DNA of 64,000 bases from positions 89,298,149-89,362,148 of the forward strand of contig NC_039361.1 of the NCBI RefSeq assembly GCF_003573695.1, in the 5' to 3' direction. This document shows positions 9,851-21,222 of this stretch, in pieces; the first letter of the stretch is position 1, and the number at the start of each line of letters is the position of its first letter. Source of the stretch: Papaver somniferum. Lineage: Eukaryota > Streptophyta > Magnoliopsida > Ranunculales > Papaveraceae. Made by a program: the position numbers and the translations under genes. The notes below the pieces were generated by a model that was given only the letters and a program-made list of their open reading frames with translations, was not told where the DNA came from and searched no databases.

Positions 9851-10530
9851 TGCAGTTTGGATGCTAGGGTCTCTAGACAATCAGCATGTCTATTGTTGGT
9901 GCGTCTGGTATGGACAATTGTTACATCGGAAAAATGAGCTAATAGTCGTTGTGCCTCAGTCCTGAATGGAGCAAGTGTTATTTCTTTGAGAGAGTATATG
10001 CTATTCATTCGATTGACCAGAAACTTTGAGTCTCCCCTGATCTCTAGATGTTTCGTTCCTGCTTTCTTGGCCAAAGATAGCCCTAGGAGAAAAGCTTCAT
10101 ATTCTGCTGAATTGTTGGTGCAATGGAAATCCAGCTTGAATGAATGTGAGAAGACTTCACCGGATGGAGATACCAGCACAATATCCTCCCCACCGGTATC
10201 ATTGCTCAGAGTGGCAGACCCATCAAAATATAATAGCCACGTTTCTTCCTGAATGATTGAAATTTCTGGAAACTCACCGGGCACTTCTTCATGCAACATC
10301 GTGATGTCTTCTCCAGGGAAAGCGGCAAGTAAGTCTGCAACTGCTTGTCTTTTGATTTCTTTTGGAGGGACACACGCTATGTCAAATTCTAACATTTGAA
10401 GTAGCCATTTCGCCGGTCTTCCGATCAGAGCAGGTTTCGGCAGTAAGAACTTTATAGGATCAGCTTTGGCCATCAGCACGACCCTGTTTGATAGTAGATA
10501 ATGTCTAAACCTCTGAATTGCGTGAACCAA
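9739..10530 (-). pseudogene. End of Ty3 RNase H and second (Tat-type) RNase H (A)
   Basis: RNase H removes the RNA strand of the hybrid during reverse transcription. The 263-codon open stretch begins inside the end of the Ty3-type RNase H (KADPIKFLL, GRPAKWLL, EFDIACVPP), then a linker (AVADLLAAFPGED) and a second RNase H fold with WLLYFDGSA, NNSAEYEAFLLGL, EIRGDSKFLV and NNRHADCL, giving an Asp-Glu-Asp-Asp set. A second RNase H placed here is the known signature of the Tat lineage (often called aRH). All four acidic residues are intact in A; B has lost one. The Gly pair before the VLVSP strand reads GGED here and GGAG in B. Confidence 0.85.
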
Positions 10531-11150
10531 CGCCAGACACGCCCTTTAAGCCTTTGGGTACCGGAGCTGAGCATCCCTCATTGTGCCACTGAAGTAATAG
10601 ATTGGGTGTTCGATACCTTCTTCATCCTCTTGAGCGAGGAGTGCTCCAATAGCTACGTCACTGGAAGATGTTTAAAGTATCAGAGGTCTTCCTTGAACTG
10701 GAGATTTCATGACAGCAGGCGATAATAATATCTACTGTATTTTCTGGAATGCTTCTTGTTGTATGGTTGTCCATGCAAAATTTTCTCCTTTCTTCAACAA
10801 AGGAGTGAATAAAGCAATGAGTTGAGCGAGTCCAGGAATGAAACGCCGGATGTAATTGACTTTTACCATGAAACTCTGGAGCTCTTTCACAGTTCGTGGA
10901 GGCGGCATGGTGGTAATGGCTTTTGTTTTGGATGTTGAATGGGTTTGATGAACCCTGCTGTTAGTAGTTTCTGTATCTCCACCTTGATTTGTTCCTCAAC
11001 TTCGTGTCTGAATTGCCTGGGCGGCTGTTTGACGGGTTTGGAACCGAGAGTGATGTGCAGATGATGATTAACCAATTTGTCGTCTAGGCCAGGCATCTCT
11101 TCGTACGTCCAGGCGAAGATATCTTGATACTCTTTCAACAGGCGTATCAA
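10531..11150 (-). pseudogene. Reverse transcriptase remnant of element A, core deleted
   Basis: Reading leftward, the N-terminal part of RT is present (LLKEYQDIFAWTYEEM, HHLHIT, PPRQFRHEVE, EIQKLLTAGFIKPIQHP) and then jumps at about 10930 straight to the thumb/connection side (a PPPRTVKELQSFM equivalent). Compared with B (44105-44630), about 530 bp are missing, including the palm with the catalytic YVDD. The remaining 10531-10886 corresponds to the end of RT and start of RNase H, without a long open frame. This deletion alone prevents reverse transcription by this copy. Confidence 0.85.
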
Positions 11151-11366
11151 TCCTTCTCATTCCTCAACTGAGAGAATGAAACTGATTATAATTGTCCTTG
11201 GGTTTTCATCCGTTCCAATTTTGATAGTATCGAGGTCGTCGATTGTGGAATTTGTGCCATCTTGCAGCTGTCGTGGTGCATCTCGAATTTCTTCATCGGG
11301 CGATTGCTCACTCTGGCATGATTCTTCAGGGCGGGGAGACTTTTCATCGACCTCCCATGTTAATTG

Positions 11367-12200
11367 CTAATCCTTACGACGGAGATAAATGACTCTCCCC
11401 TCTGCATCATAATCAGTAATAAAGTTGGACTTTTTCGGAGTCGTACCATGACCTTGACGACGCTTGAGTGGTGTGGTGGATAACTTGATAGATTTAGCAT
11501 CTGTTGATGATGGTTTGTCGACTTTCTCAATAGATTTCCAACTTGGGAGTGGAATACTGCAGATCTTGCTTGGAGGTTCGGGGATGCTCTTTGGATGTTC
11601 CAGGAACTCAGCATCGTAAACCGGAGCATAAGGAGACACTGAGGCTAGGTTACGGATAATTTTGTTGTTGAACAAAGATTTCATACATTGATGGTACGTC
11701 GAAGGAACAACTTTATTGTCATGAATCCATGGCCTTCCGAGTATCATGTGCTAGTCAGGGTCTTTCTCGATCACGTGAAATTTGACAGTGGATTGAATCG
11801 GCCCTACTTTCAGATCCACATAGACATACCCGTATGTGTGACTCTGGCTTCCTTCAAAACCCGTCATCAATATGGGATGATGAACGATCTTGATTTGTGT
11901 AACTTTGGCCTCCTTGAGAGTCTTCATAGTGATAAGATTCGTGGAAGCACCTGTATCGATAAGAAATCTCCTGAATTCAGAGTCCTTAATGGAAGCAGTA
12001 ACGAACAAGGCTCGGTTATGCCCTTCCTCCGCCATTCGGTCTTCCTCAGTGAAGGTGATGTTGTTGGTTGAGAGTTCAGATACCATGGACACTTGTTCAA
12101 CCACCGGAGATGATGAAACTATTCTCACATCGGATGATATTTTGTTGAGAGCGAAAAATGTATCTGTGCGGCTAATCTCTGGAGAAATGCAGAAATTCAC
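11367..12200 (-). pseudogene. Protease and downstream linker of element A
   Basis: A retropepsin-type aspartic protease that would process the polyprotein. Landmarks on the minus strand: RTDTFFALN, SSDV, ITFTEEDRMAEEGHNRAL, catalytic FLIDTGAST at about 12000, MTGFEGSQSHTYGY, then LGRPWIHDNKVVPSTYHQC. One in-frame stop (TAG for Tyr) interrupts it just before HMILGRPW near 11751, after which the same frame continues to 11367. The stretch 11151-11366, between protease and RT, has no clear open frame. The frame differs from gag by one shift near 12190. Confidence 0.85.
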
Positions 12201-12591
12201 ATAGATTCTCGATTAGATGTGTGACCTCTTGTTCCACCGACTTTTCATAAGTGGTGAAGCTGTTGGCTTGAGGGTTAGCGTCAGTGGTGTCAAGAGATGA
12301 GCGTTCCACAACTTGAGCTCCTAAGATTCTTGTCAGGTACATCATGCAGTTGAACAAATTATCAATTGCTCTTTTCAATCGATTTATGTTCCTTTCCAAA
12401 ATCTCTTGCCTTCGTGCCAGTTCAGCTAGTGACAGAATTTCTCCATCAAATGCACCAATAGATGACAAGGGAGTAGTAAAGTACGGATGATGAATGTTAC
12501 CAGAATCATTCGGGTGAGTTAGAGAAGCGTCACCATTTGACAGAATCTGACTGGAGTATTGAGAAACTGAATTAGATCTAAGACCAACCAT
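12172..12591 (-). pseudogene. Short gag N-terminal remnant of element A
   Basis: An open frame of 139 codons starts at ATG 12591, 38 bp inside the PBS. It opens MVGLRSNS, has a coiled-coil part (LAELARRQEILERNINRL) and ends NSFTTYEKSVEQEV, then LCEFLHFSR, and runs directly into the protease region. The capsid core (retrotrans_gag) and the CCHC knuckle that a Tat Gag normally has are absent. B shows the same short form, with start MVGLRTNS and the same TTYEK junction. Either the family lost the Gag core or both derive from a deleted master. Confidence 0.8.
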
Positions 12592-12629
12592 CTTGCGAAA
12601 ATAAAAGATTGCAACCGAGAGATTAATCT

Positions 12630-12645
12630 CGCACTGTGGTCGCCA
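12630..12645 (-). promoter_or_regulatory. Primer-binding site of element A (tRNA-Arg type)
   Basis: On the minus strand TGGCGACCACAGTGCG starts 3 bases from the 5' LTR. The plus strand here ends GTGGTCGCCA, which looks like a tRNA 3' end with CCA. From memory it fits a plant tRNA-Arg, and B matches better, over 18 bases. Confidence 0.75.
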
Positions 12646-12648
12646 ATC

Positions 12649-14746
12649 TGTAGATGGGGAAGAAAGAGCCGCCGGTTTTTTGGGAAAGTGAAGAGTCGAG
12701 CGTGTTGTCGAGACTCCTCAGCCGGGAAAAATGTTAATCCTCACACAGATGCACCGCTGCAAAGGGGGTTCTTAGATTCGGGAAATCAATCTGTATGACT
12801 CCGGCCTAAACCAAGACAATGGCCGTTCTAGAGTCAATTCAGTCCCAAAGAGGGAGATGGGTTGATCTGTAAGAGGGAAGCTGAGAGTTGTGTGGGATCA
12901 GTGATGATCAAGGATTTTGGGTGTGTTGAAGGTTTCTGCAATATTGTTGAACTGCTGAAGTTGAGTTCTGTGAATAAGTTTATATCGAGTTGTTGACGGA
13001 TAACGATGATGATTGATGATATTCCATTGATTCTCCCTGCTGTCCTCGATTTAGACTTATTTACATTGCAAGAATGATGTACAACTGATCCCTGTCAGTG
13101 TGACGGTTTCTTGAGTGAAAGAGTGGGAAAGTGGGAGATCGTGGTAAAGTCAGTTCCACGTTGTGCGGAGACTTGACTGATTGTGCTCCCACTACTTTGC
13201 TAACTCCTTCCACCATTTACACGACTTACACACATTTCTCATTGTGGATGAATCCACGTGCTGTTGACCGCCAGACCAAAACCCTAAGTGATATCCCCCC
13301 ATTTGTGACGTGATTAAGATTTCACGAATCGTGGAGTCTGCAAGGCAGACGTGAGTCTAATTTTGTTGAATCGAGCATAAGTGGTGAATGCTCGGCGATT
13401 CATGGATTGAACATGTAGTTCTCTGAAATGTCAATGAATTACTGACTAGAGACTGAGAAAGTATTGCTCAACTCGACGAATTGCCGAATATTGATAGTTT
13501 GTCGAGCAACTGAGCAAGTATTGCTCAATTCGACGAATTTGATAATTTTGGTGTGCAACTGAGCAAGTGTTGCTCAATTCACCTAAACACTGAATATTGA
13601 TAATTTGACGTGCAATTGAGCAAGTGTTTCTCAATTCAACAAACTACTGATGAATTACCGAATATTGATGGTTGGATCAATATTCGAGCAACTGAGCAAG
13701 TATTGCTCGATTCAAAGAATTATTTACTGGTGCCGTGACCCAATAAAATATTAATCAAAAATATTGGTGAATTACCGAATATTATTAATTTGGATGTTGA
13801 TTGTTGAATCAACATAATTTTATGTTTGAACTTGCTCAGAATGGTGATTCATGGAGCGTTTGTTCGAAACCCTAATTTTTTGATCAATCCTTCAATAATT
13901 GGTGAATTGCAGAAAATTGGTTATGAGTAAAGAGGGGCCAACCACATGGGATGATGAGTGTCCATGTGATCCCCAGTTCTTGAGTGAGCACGCACCAGGG
14001 TTCTCAGTTTGAGAGTTGGTGAAAGAACGATGATTAAATGCAGGTTTCATCATTTATTGAAATATTGTTGGATTCAGCGTCAGGTGACAAACCTAGGTAT
14101 GAGAGATGAGGACCGAACAAGAGAGCATGGGACCGTCTCTTAATGGTCGCGGGACCAGTTGTTGGTCATTTGAAGGGTTCTCCAGTTGGTTGGAGAGAGT
14201 TCGGGCCCAGTATGAGCAATTGAAAAAATTAAGTCAGAATTATGAAAACATGTGGGACCGTCTTTGTGCAATCCCTAGGAATGACTCTGGTCGGTCATGG
14301 AGGCATGCACGTGTTGCCGTGGTGTCCGTGTTTCCATACTGAGAGTTTCAGTATTTTCTGATGCGCGTTCGAGCGACATAGTGAATTTTCAGAAGAGTGA
14401 GTATCATCGTCTTGGAGACGTTATTGCTCTCAATCTTACGGAGAACCGCCCAATTGTTCTTCTATGCAGAGGAAAATTCCTCTATGTAGTCAGGGAACAG
14501 TGAGTGTCACCGGTATCCTGAAGGCGTTAAGCTCTCAATCTTACGGAGAACCGCCCAATTACGTTATTCTACATAGAGGCTATGATGAAATGCTCGGTGT
14601 CGAACGCTCCGGAGAGGCCTTTCGAGCGACATATGCATCATACTTCGTAAAACACGAATCGTCACATGGATCTCTGAAGCCGTGTCAGAAACATGCAGTA
14701 TCATGATTTTACGGTTTTGACCTTTGTTGAAAATCCACCATCTACA
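12649..14746 (-). repeat. Element A 5' LTR (right copy, 2098 bp, internally deleted)
   Basis: It starts TGTAGATGGGGAAG and ends CACCATCTACA, aligned with 1108-4676. At about 14398 the text jumps from the equivalent of 2891 to that of 4326, a loss of about 1434 bp that removed the GC-rich hairpin repeats and one TATA-like copy. Elsewhere the pair is very similar by eye. The dyad array is kept at about 13451-13710. Confidence 0.93.
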
Positions 14747-14751
14747 AGAAC
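14747..14751. repeat. Target-site duplication of element A, right copy (AGAAC)
   Basis: Perfect match to 1103-1107. Confidence 0.95.
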
Positions 14752-16276
14752 CAACTAGACAGTCAGACTCAATCTTAATAAAAGTATATCAAAGAGTTAT
14801 ATCTCTCTTTATCGATTCAATACTTACTCAAGCAAATAGAAATCCGCGAGTCTAATTGAATACAAGAGAAAACACTTGAACGGTACCAAAGACCAATGTT
14901 CAAGTATCAATCAATTTCAATCAACAACCAAAGGTTGGATTTCCCAATTGATTGATTCAACGCACAACCTGTGATATTTCAATTATATAACAAAATATAA
15001 TGAGGAAAAGAAATAACACAGATTCCAAAAATTTTGTTAACGAGGAAACCGCAAATGCAGAAAAACCTCGGGACCTAGTCCTGAACACACACTGTCTTAA
15101 GCCGCTACAGAGACTAGCCTACTACAAACTAACTTCGGTCTGGACTGTAGTTGAACCCCGATCAATCTCACTGATCCAAGGTACAGTTGCACTCCTACGT
15201 CTCCGATCCCATCAGGATACTACGCACTTGATTCCCTTTGATGATTTCACCCACAAATAAGAGTTGCTACGACCCAAAGTCGAAGACTTTAATAAACAAA
15301 TCTGTATCACACATAAAAGTCTACGGTAATAGATAAATATATCTCCCGCAGAAATACCTACGAGTTTTGTTCCGTCTTTTGATAAATCAAGGTAAACAAG
15401 AACCAATTGATAAACCAGACTTATATTCCCGAAGAACAGCTCAGTAGTATCAATCACCTCACAATAATCTAAATCGTGTGATGGCGAAACTATATATATT
15501 GGAATCACAAACGATGAGACGAAGATGTTTGTGACTACTTTTATATCTTGCATATCAGAGAAATCAATCTCAAGTCAATCCTTACGATTGTACTTAGTAC
15601 GATAGAAACAGCAAGATCGGATCACACAACTACGAGAAAGTAGTATCGGTCTGGATTCACAATCCCAATGAAGTCTTCAAGTCGTTAACCTACAAGGTCT
15701 CGATAGAAACCTAAGGTTAAAAGAGAATCGGCTCTAGCTAATACAACTAGTATCACACAAGAGGTGTGGGGATTAGGTTTCCTCATTGCTAGAGTTATCC
15801 CTTATGTAGTCTTTCAAATCAGGGTTTGCAATCAATGTTAGCTTACTAACAAAGCATTCAATATTCAACGTTAGATAAAAACTTGATTAGATTCAATCTA
15901 AGATCTTTCAACCGTTAGATCGAAACTTAGCTTGTTACACATAAATGAAATGCACGTTTTTAGGTTTGTGTAACCGTACCCAAACATGTACATCTAGTTG
16001 GTCCAAAATTAGTTAACCAAATGGTTATCCATATGAGAACTTTCAAATCAACCATATTCTTCTTTACCACAACTAGTTCAAATGAACTAGTTAGAGAGTT
16101 GTTCAGTTGCTTAGATCTTTATAATAGACATAATTGAAACAAAAACGATTTGATTCACTCGAATTGATTCATGAACTTTATATCCATGGTTTGCAAACTT
16201 GCATTCCTTAGTTTATATAAGTTTAAGTTCACGATAATCGTTTTTAGAAAATAACCAACTTAAGTACGCAGAAAAT
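14752..16276 (-). repeat. Copia element E, rest of the 5' LTR
   Basis: This continues the LTR broken at 1102. The text around 15030-15090 (TTTGTTAACGAGGAAACCGC and GGGACCTAGTCC) is a stretch I recognise from SIRE-like Copia LTRs, and a degraded version recurs in K at 33035-33080. The usual end of this LTR type (seen in K at 50335-50375) is absent, so the LTR is cut off where element C begins, at about 16262-16280. Open frames at 15000-15553 are by-products of LTR sequence, not genes. Confidence 0.6.
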
Positions 16277-16302
16277 CTTAAAGGTGCTCCTGGAAGTTTA
16301 CT

Positions 16303-17015
16303 GTTTCGTCAATTTCGGCCCTTAAACGTGCTCAAAAGCCTAAAATCTTCTAGGCTAAAGCTTGGAAATTTTCTGAGGATGAAGAAACATGGGTAGATCA
16401 CGAAAATACGACATCGGACGAAGATTCTACAGCATTTCACTAAAGACCTGACTTCTGAATTTTCTGATGACGAATTATGACGAAATTCTTCATTCATCTA
16501 CATCTGAATCAGAAGCTACGCCTTCCGCACAATATCAGACTTCATCTTCAGCCGCTAGTCTCATTTGCTGAAGTCGGCGGCGTTTTGCTGATAAGCTGCA
16601 AGCCTTTCATCTTTAGCTTTCATTCTCAGTAATAAGGCATCTCGTCCCTGCTTCTCTTATGCATCCGCTAAGGCTAAGAAAGCTTTGATTCCACCACGGA
16701 TGACTCCCAGATGATCGAGAGACATACAATTCATCAGCTTTCCAGCGTCTCTGAAAGGTTGATTCACTTCGGCATGAACATCTGCAGAAGTCTTCATCTT
16801 TGACTTGATATTTCTGGAGCGTCCCCCGGAAGAGCCAGAAGAGTGGTTGTAACCAGAAGTCACCACTATCCGAGGCGAAAGACATGGAGTCATGGATATA
16901 CCCATAACAAACGCGTAACAAAATCGTAACAATCCAACTCTTACCTATTTACAATTTCACTAGCTGTAGTGATTATAACGTCAGAATTTCGAAAACTTGC
17001 TCGTTCCCTCAAAAC
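16303..17015 (-). pseudogene. Decayed antisense gene 1 of element C
   Basis: Reading leftward, the acceptor TTTGCAG and the short leader exon (16945-17015) match A and B, including GAACGAGCAAGTTTT and the GTAAATAG/GTAAGAG exon end. The coding part then starts with GTGACTTC in the position of the B start; the ATG has become GTG. The reading VTSGYNHSSGSS, RSRNIKSKMKTS, a stop, RMKAKDERLAAY and finally GVASDSDV follows the layout of the B protein but is much diverged, longer in the middle and interrupted by stops. The promoter, first exon and first donor are deleted: the text jumps from upstream sequence into the intron near 17580-17640. Confidence 0.55.
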
Positions 17016-17861
17016 CTGCAAAGACGAGCAAAATTCATTATTCAAAATCATGACTTGATTTTCATAAAACCGTGAACAACCCACGTGAATTTTAACATCC
17101 ACTGGTTTTTCAAAAACTAGACAGACGTCCATTCTACAATTGTGAAAACTCACATACAGACATTATTTCATCATGTATAATGGTCTAATTTCAACAGTTG
17201 TTCAAAATCAAAACATGATTTTAAAAAATATGTAAATACTTAACGTGAAACTCACGTAAATTTGAAAAATATATCTATATATTTTTGCTCCCTCGCATGA
17301 GCATCTGTCTTTGGAGCGAGAGTATATTTTCAAAAATTTCTGAAAGCTCGAAGATAAAAAAATTTCATGAAAGCTCATAAACAAAATTTTATTACTAACA
17401 GACACACGTCTATTTTTTTTTAAAAAAAAAACTTTTCTCTCGTACGAGCAAACAAGAGTTTATTCCACTTTGTGAAATCTCACATATTTAAAAAAAAAAA
17501 AAAAGAGGTTTTCGTGAAAGCTAATAGACAAAATTTTATATCATCAGACTGAGGTCTATTTTGTTTGTTCCTTAAACTAACAAACGAGCGAGCGTCTGTT
17601 CCTAAGACAAGGATTTCTTTTCATGGGACCGGACCCGTGAATCCTAAATTTACCAAGGTCCCATCACCAAATCAGCGTGCTACACCAATTTGCGCTCGAT
17701 GCTCTATCATGCTACTGGGATCTTCGTTCAAGCCATGGTTCGTTCGCACAATCGAAAATCCGGTAACATTCTATCTTACGACTAAGTTCAATTACTTATT
17801 TCATCCATTACTAGAAAATCATCATCCAGTGCTGAATGAGGAACATGACTGTCCCTCACTT
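17016..17861. other. Remains of the gene 1 intron and promoter flank in C
   Basis: AT-rich, with poly-A/T runs (17412-17430, 17490-17505). It aligns in part with the 5' UTR intron of gene 1 in A and B. The TATA box and donor are not found. No coding frame is supported. Confidence 0.5.
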
Positions 17862-17875
17862 AGCAGGGGACTTAA
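17862..17875 (+). promoter_or_regulatory. Polypurine tract of element C
   Basis: AGCAGGGGACTTAA directly before the LTR start TGTAGATGG, identical to the A tract. Confidence 0.85.
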
Positions 17876-18114
17876 TGTAGATGGTGGATTTTCGATAAAG
17901 GCTAAAATCGTAAAACCATAATTTTACATAGTCCTGATCTAGCAATCAGATGAGTATTGAGGCTCATGTCTATTATCGAAGCATGAAAGCTCATGCCACA
18001 AGAGTCTCTGACTGAGTATACTTATCTCAGAGCATACATGAATATGCAGTCTCTCAACTGAGGCAACGACATATTTAATGAATACTGAGCAATTTCAGTA
18101 ATCACTTTTATATA

Positions 18115-18335
18115 GAATCGAACGATTGGACGGATCCTAGACAGCTTGCCTGCTAGTATAGAGCGATAACGTCTTCAGGATGTAACAAGGTTTTACCTGA
18201 CTATATAAAAGACATGTGTATAGAATCATTATGATTGGACGGCTCCTAGACATCTTGCCTGCTAGTATATAGCAATAACGTCTTCAGGATGCAACAAGGT
18301 TTTCCCTGACTATATAAAATCGATATGACGTTTCA
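18115..18335 (+). promoter_or_regulatory. Tandem promoter units in the C LTR
   Basis: A unit of about 110 bp occurs twice. Each has ATTGGACGG, TCCTAGACA, CTTGCCTGCTAGTATA, AACGTCTTCAGGATG and then CTGACTATATAAAA. The TATATAA boxes are at 18202-18209 and 18311-18318. A third, partial unit (18370-18405) keeps only the CTAGACAGCATGCCTGCTAG part. B has the same doublet on the minus strand near 37380-37540. These are the most likely transcription start regions of the element. Confidence 0.65.
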
Positions 18336-18561
18336 ACAAGCTCATATCTCTCAATTCTCAGATAATTAATGCTCCTAGACAGCATGCCTGCTAGTATAGA
18401 GCCATCAATTAATTATCTCTAATTGTTAGCTGAATATTCAGCAATATTCTACGATTCTTCGTAATATTTCGCCAATTCAATTTGTGGTTCTTCCCAGTAG
18501 AATTCCACGGGTTAGTGATAAATATTCAACGTGCGGGCATCTGAGCAGCTATCGAGTAAAC

Positions 18562-18566
18562 CCTGA
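18562..18566. repeat. Target-site duplication of element D, left copy (CCTGA)
   Basis: CCTGA precedes the LTR start TGATTAATG and recurs at 24896-24900. Confidence 0.93.
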
Positions 18567-20106
18567 TGATTAATGATTTTTCGTGGGTTGTAGTAATGAG
18601 GTTCAAACTCTCGGACTTTTGAAGGATAATTTTTTAAACTTAATAAAAATAAATAAATATATACAATAAAAATATTGACATTGGCGCGATAAACTGGGAC
18701 TAAAGATTCGGCCATATTTCATTTTCAAGTGGTTCAGAATTTAATTCTAGGCGATTATAGTTCAAAACAAAACAAATCAACTCTATTCTTTGCCAAAGTA
18801 GATTCTATAAAATATTACTTGTATTTTATGAGCATGGCGCATCAAGAATCCCTAAGACTAAGCATGCTCCATCAAATAAAATCACAAATAACTAATTAAA
18901 ATCTTAATTCAATTAAAATTGGTGCAAAAAGTAAATAAAGAATTAATTTAAATTACCACATGGATGAAACACGGCCTCCTCCGTCGTCCCAGTGCTCGGG
19001 GTTTAACTCGTCATATTAATCATGTTCTCAAAATACATAATTGATGCTCAAAATTTGATTAAAAGAGTGAAAAAGTATAAAACAGTGAATCTACGACCCA
19101 CAAAAGGCGTCCAGAAATCAACGATAGAAGTGTACTGCTGTAAAACAACGATACTTAGCTGCTGCTGTTGACACTGTTGAAGAACGACGGTCCTGGGACG
19201 TCTGTTCTTCGTCTTCTCCTTCTTCTTCAACAGCAGCAGGAAACTTTCCTGCAGTTCTTCTCTTCGCCTCTGCAACCTCCCTGTGGTCTCCCAATCGACC
19301 CCAAACTCTCGACACCCCCTTTCCTTCGACCCTATAACTCTATATATACCCAACAGGTGCAAGAAATCTCCCTCATTCACTCCATATAATCTTCACTACT
19401 CGGGCAGTAAATGAAAATATTTTGGGAATATTTTCTTTCCCTTCTCGTCTCCTGCACGCGTATTACAGCTGCAGAACTCTCCTCATTTAGCTCTGTCACG
19501 CCTCTGCCTATTGATAGAGTCATAACACATGTTCTGAACACGCTCAAATTCCACAAAATTCAAGAAATCTCGTGAATAGCTTCCTCCCGTACGGGTCTGC
19601 TCTGATTTCATCTGTTGAATTTTCTAGCCAAATTTGATCACAACAAACACCCATACCAGCTCTGTTATGATATACCACATCTTTCAACAAAGTTTCAGCG
19701 ATTGAATCTCACTAAAACACGTCAAAAAATTCTTCCCAAAGTTCTGCCAGTTGCATGCGTCATTTTTCCCGCCTTTCTCTGATTTCAAATTTTGGAAGAA
19801 AGGGACCTCCCCTTTATCCATTCCTGGGGTCCCTTTAGCAATTGGGGAGGAAATAGTAATTTTGGGGCTGAACCAGTAATTTTTCTGGTGTTTTTAACAA
19901 CTCCTCCGGGTGCTTTTAGCGCATTTCTGGGGTGCCTTTAACACTTTATCCTGGGGTGTAAAACACCACTTTTTGTGCCCATTTCGCCGCAAGGGCTTAT
20001 TTCTCTAAAATTTCCTACAAAGACATAAAATAACACAATAAATACAAAATCGAGCACTAACAATACATACAATTGAGACATATTAGACACATAAATGTGT
20101 CTATCA
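18567..20106 (-). repeat. Element D 3' LTR (left)
   Basis: Starts TGATTAATG and ends GTGTCTATCA; partner at 23350-24895. A TATATATA box on the minus strand sits at about 19340-19348. A 110-codon open frame (19048-19380) recurs in the other LTR but spans the TATA box, so I do not call it a gene. Confidence 0.93.
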
Positions 20107-20130
20107 ACACCCCCAAACTTATTATTTGCT
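20107..20130 (-). promoter_or_regulatory. Polypurine tract of element D
   Basis: On the minus strand AAGTTTGGGGGTGT abuts the left LTR. The phrase CCCCCAAACTT is common beside LTRs of plant non-autonomous elements, as I recall. Confidence 0.7.
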
Positions 20131-21222
20131 AGTCCTCGAGCAAAACTAATATGGAAAATAAAATCCTAACTCACTAGGTGTCCCTAGTGACCGAGTTAAT
20201 CTCGGGAAGGTTTACCAGAGGTGTACCCACAAAACCAATACTCCATACCTAGCTATCTACGCAGAACCTTGGAAGGCACTAAAGAATCTCCTTGGTTGGC
20301 ATACTTATTGACTATAAGAGGAAGTACCCTGATGCGAAATTCCAATTGTTGTACACGAGTTTGCACTCAAGCATACTAAAATTCATATATAAGTGACAGA
20401 GCTCTACTCAGATAGTCGCACTATGGACATCAATATCCGGAGTCAAAACTAATCACATGGATAGATCAAGAAGATGGATATAGAAAAACATAGATGGTTT
20501 TGATGTTTACTAAGTGAACGGCGTTTCCCATATCTGTCTGAAGGCCTCTGCCAAAATGAACCTATCCTAATGGATTGAGATACTAGTCTGACTAATATCA
20601 ACACACTGGCATATACAAGGGTACCAGTGGTCGACTTTATTGAATTTATTCCTTTTGGTCAAATGGTCTGGTCTCAATTTCTCTATTTTTCTTTTTTTTC
20701 ATGGTATCTCAATCACTCTAATTCACCCTAGCGTTGGTAACAACTTGAATCGTGAGCCCCACCAAATCACTTAGAAACATATTTAAAAATAAAAATAGAA
20801 ACAGAAATGAAAATGACTCAACGAGATATGGCGAAACTATCATGTTATTTCTAACACCTGAGTTCTGTGGTTTTATGAATAGACTCTTTAGATGTTTCCA
20901 TCTAGTCAGATTGGTCCCTCAACTCCTAAAACCAAAATGCTTCCATTCACTTAGATTGGTTAGTGCCATCCTAAATAAGCATAAATTTCTAGGCTCTGGA
21001 GTTTATTTATTATGCAACTAAAAAGTTTCTCCCATACCCCCAAACTTAAACCTAACATTGTCCTCAATGTTCTAAAGATAAAATTAAAAACATGAACAAG
21101 GAGAAATTGTTACCAATGAAGCAAAAGAGATAAGGAAAGATATTACCGTGTCGCATGAATATTGGGTTACCTCCCAAGAAGTGCTAAGTTTAAAGTCTTC
21201 AGCCAGACTAAGCAGGGATTAG
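20131..21222. other. Element D internal 3' region, no gene seen
   Basis: About 1.1 kb between the gag-position frame and the PPT. A plus-strand frame of 89 codons (20752-21021) is isolated and without recognisable content. I see no pol motif on either strand. Confidence 0.6.

Larger units (their letters stand above)
1108..14746 (-). mobile_element. Element A: Tat-like Ty3/Gypsy retrotransposon with antisense genes
   Basis: A 13.6-kb element on the minus strand with both LTRs, a PPT (4677-4690), a PBS (12630-12645), gag-pol remnants on the minus strand (8172-12591) and two genes on the plus strand (4925-8003). Assignment to the Tat lineage rests on the second RNase H after the Ty3-type RNase H, the very long LTRs, and a protease with the HNRAL and LGRPW motifs. 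The two LTRs are 3569 and 2098 bp; the shorter one has a single 1.43-kb deletion. Pol has frameshifts, stops and a deletion of the RT catalytic core, so this copy is dead. It sits inside Copia element E. Confidence 0.92.

Noticed and set aside
13446..13634. Frame with repeated Cys/Ser motifs
   Set aside because: Translation of the GAGCAA/TTGCTC dyad array; repetition comes from the DNA.
19048..19380. 110-codon minus-strand frame present in both D LTRs (also 23837-24169)
   Set aside because: It spans the LTR TATA box and starts upstream of it. The LTRs are nearly identical, so conservation says nothing about coding.
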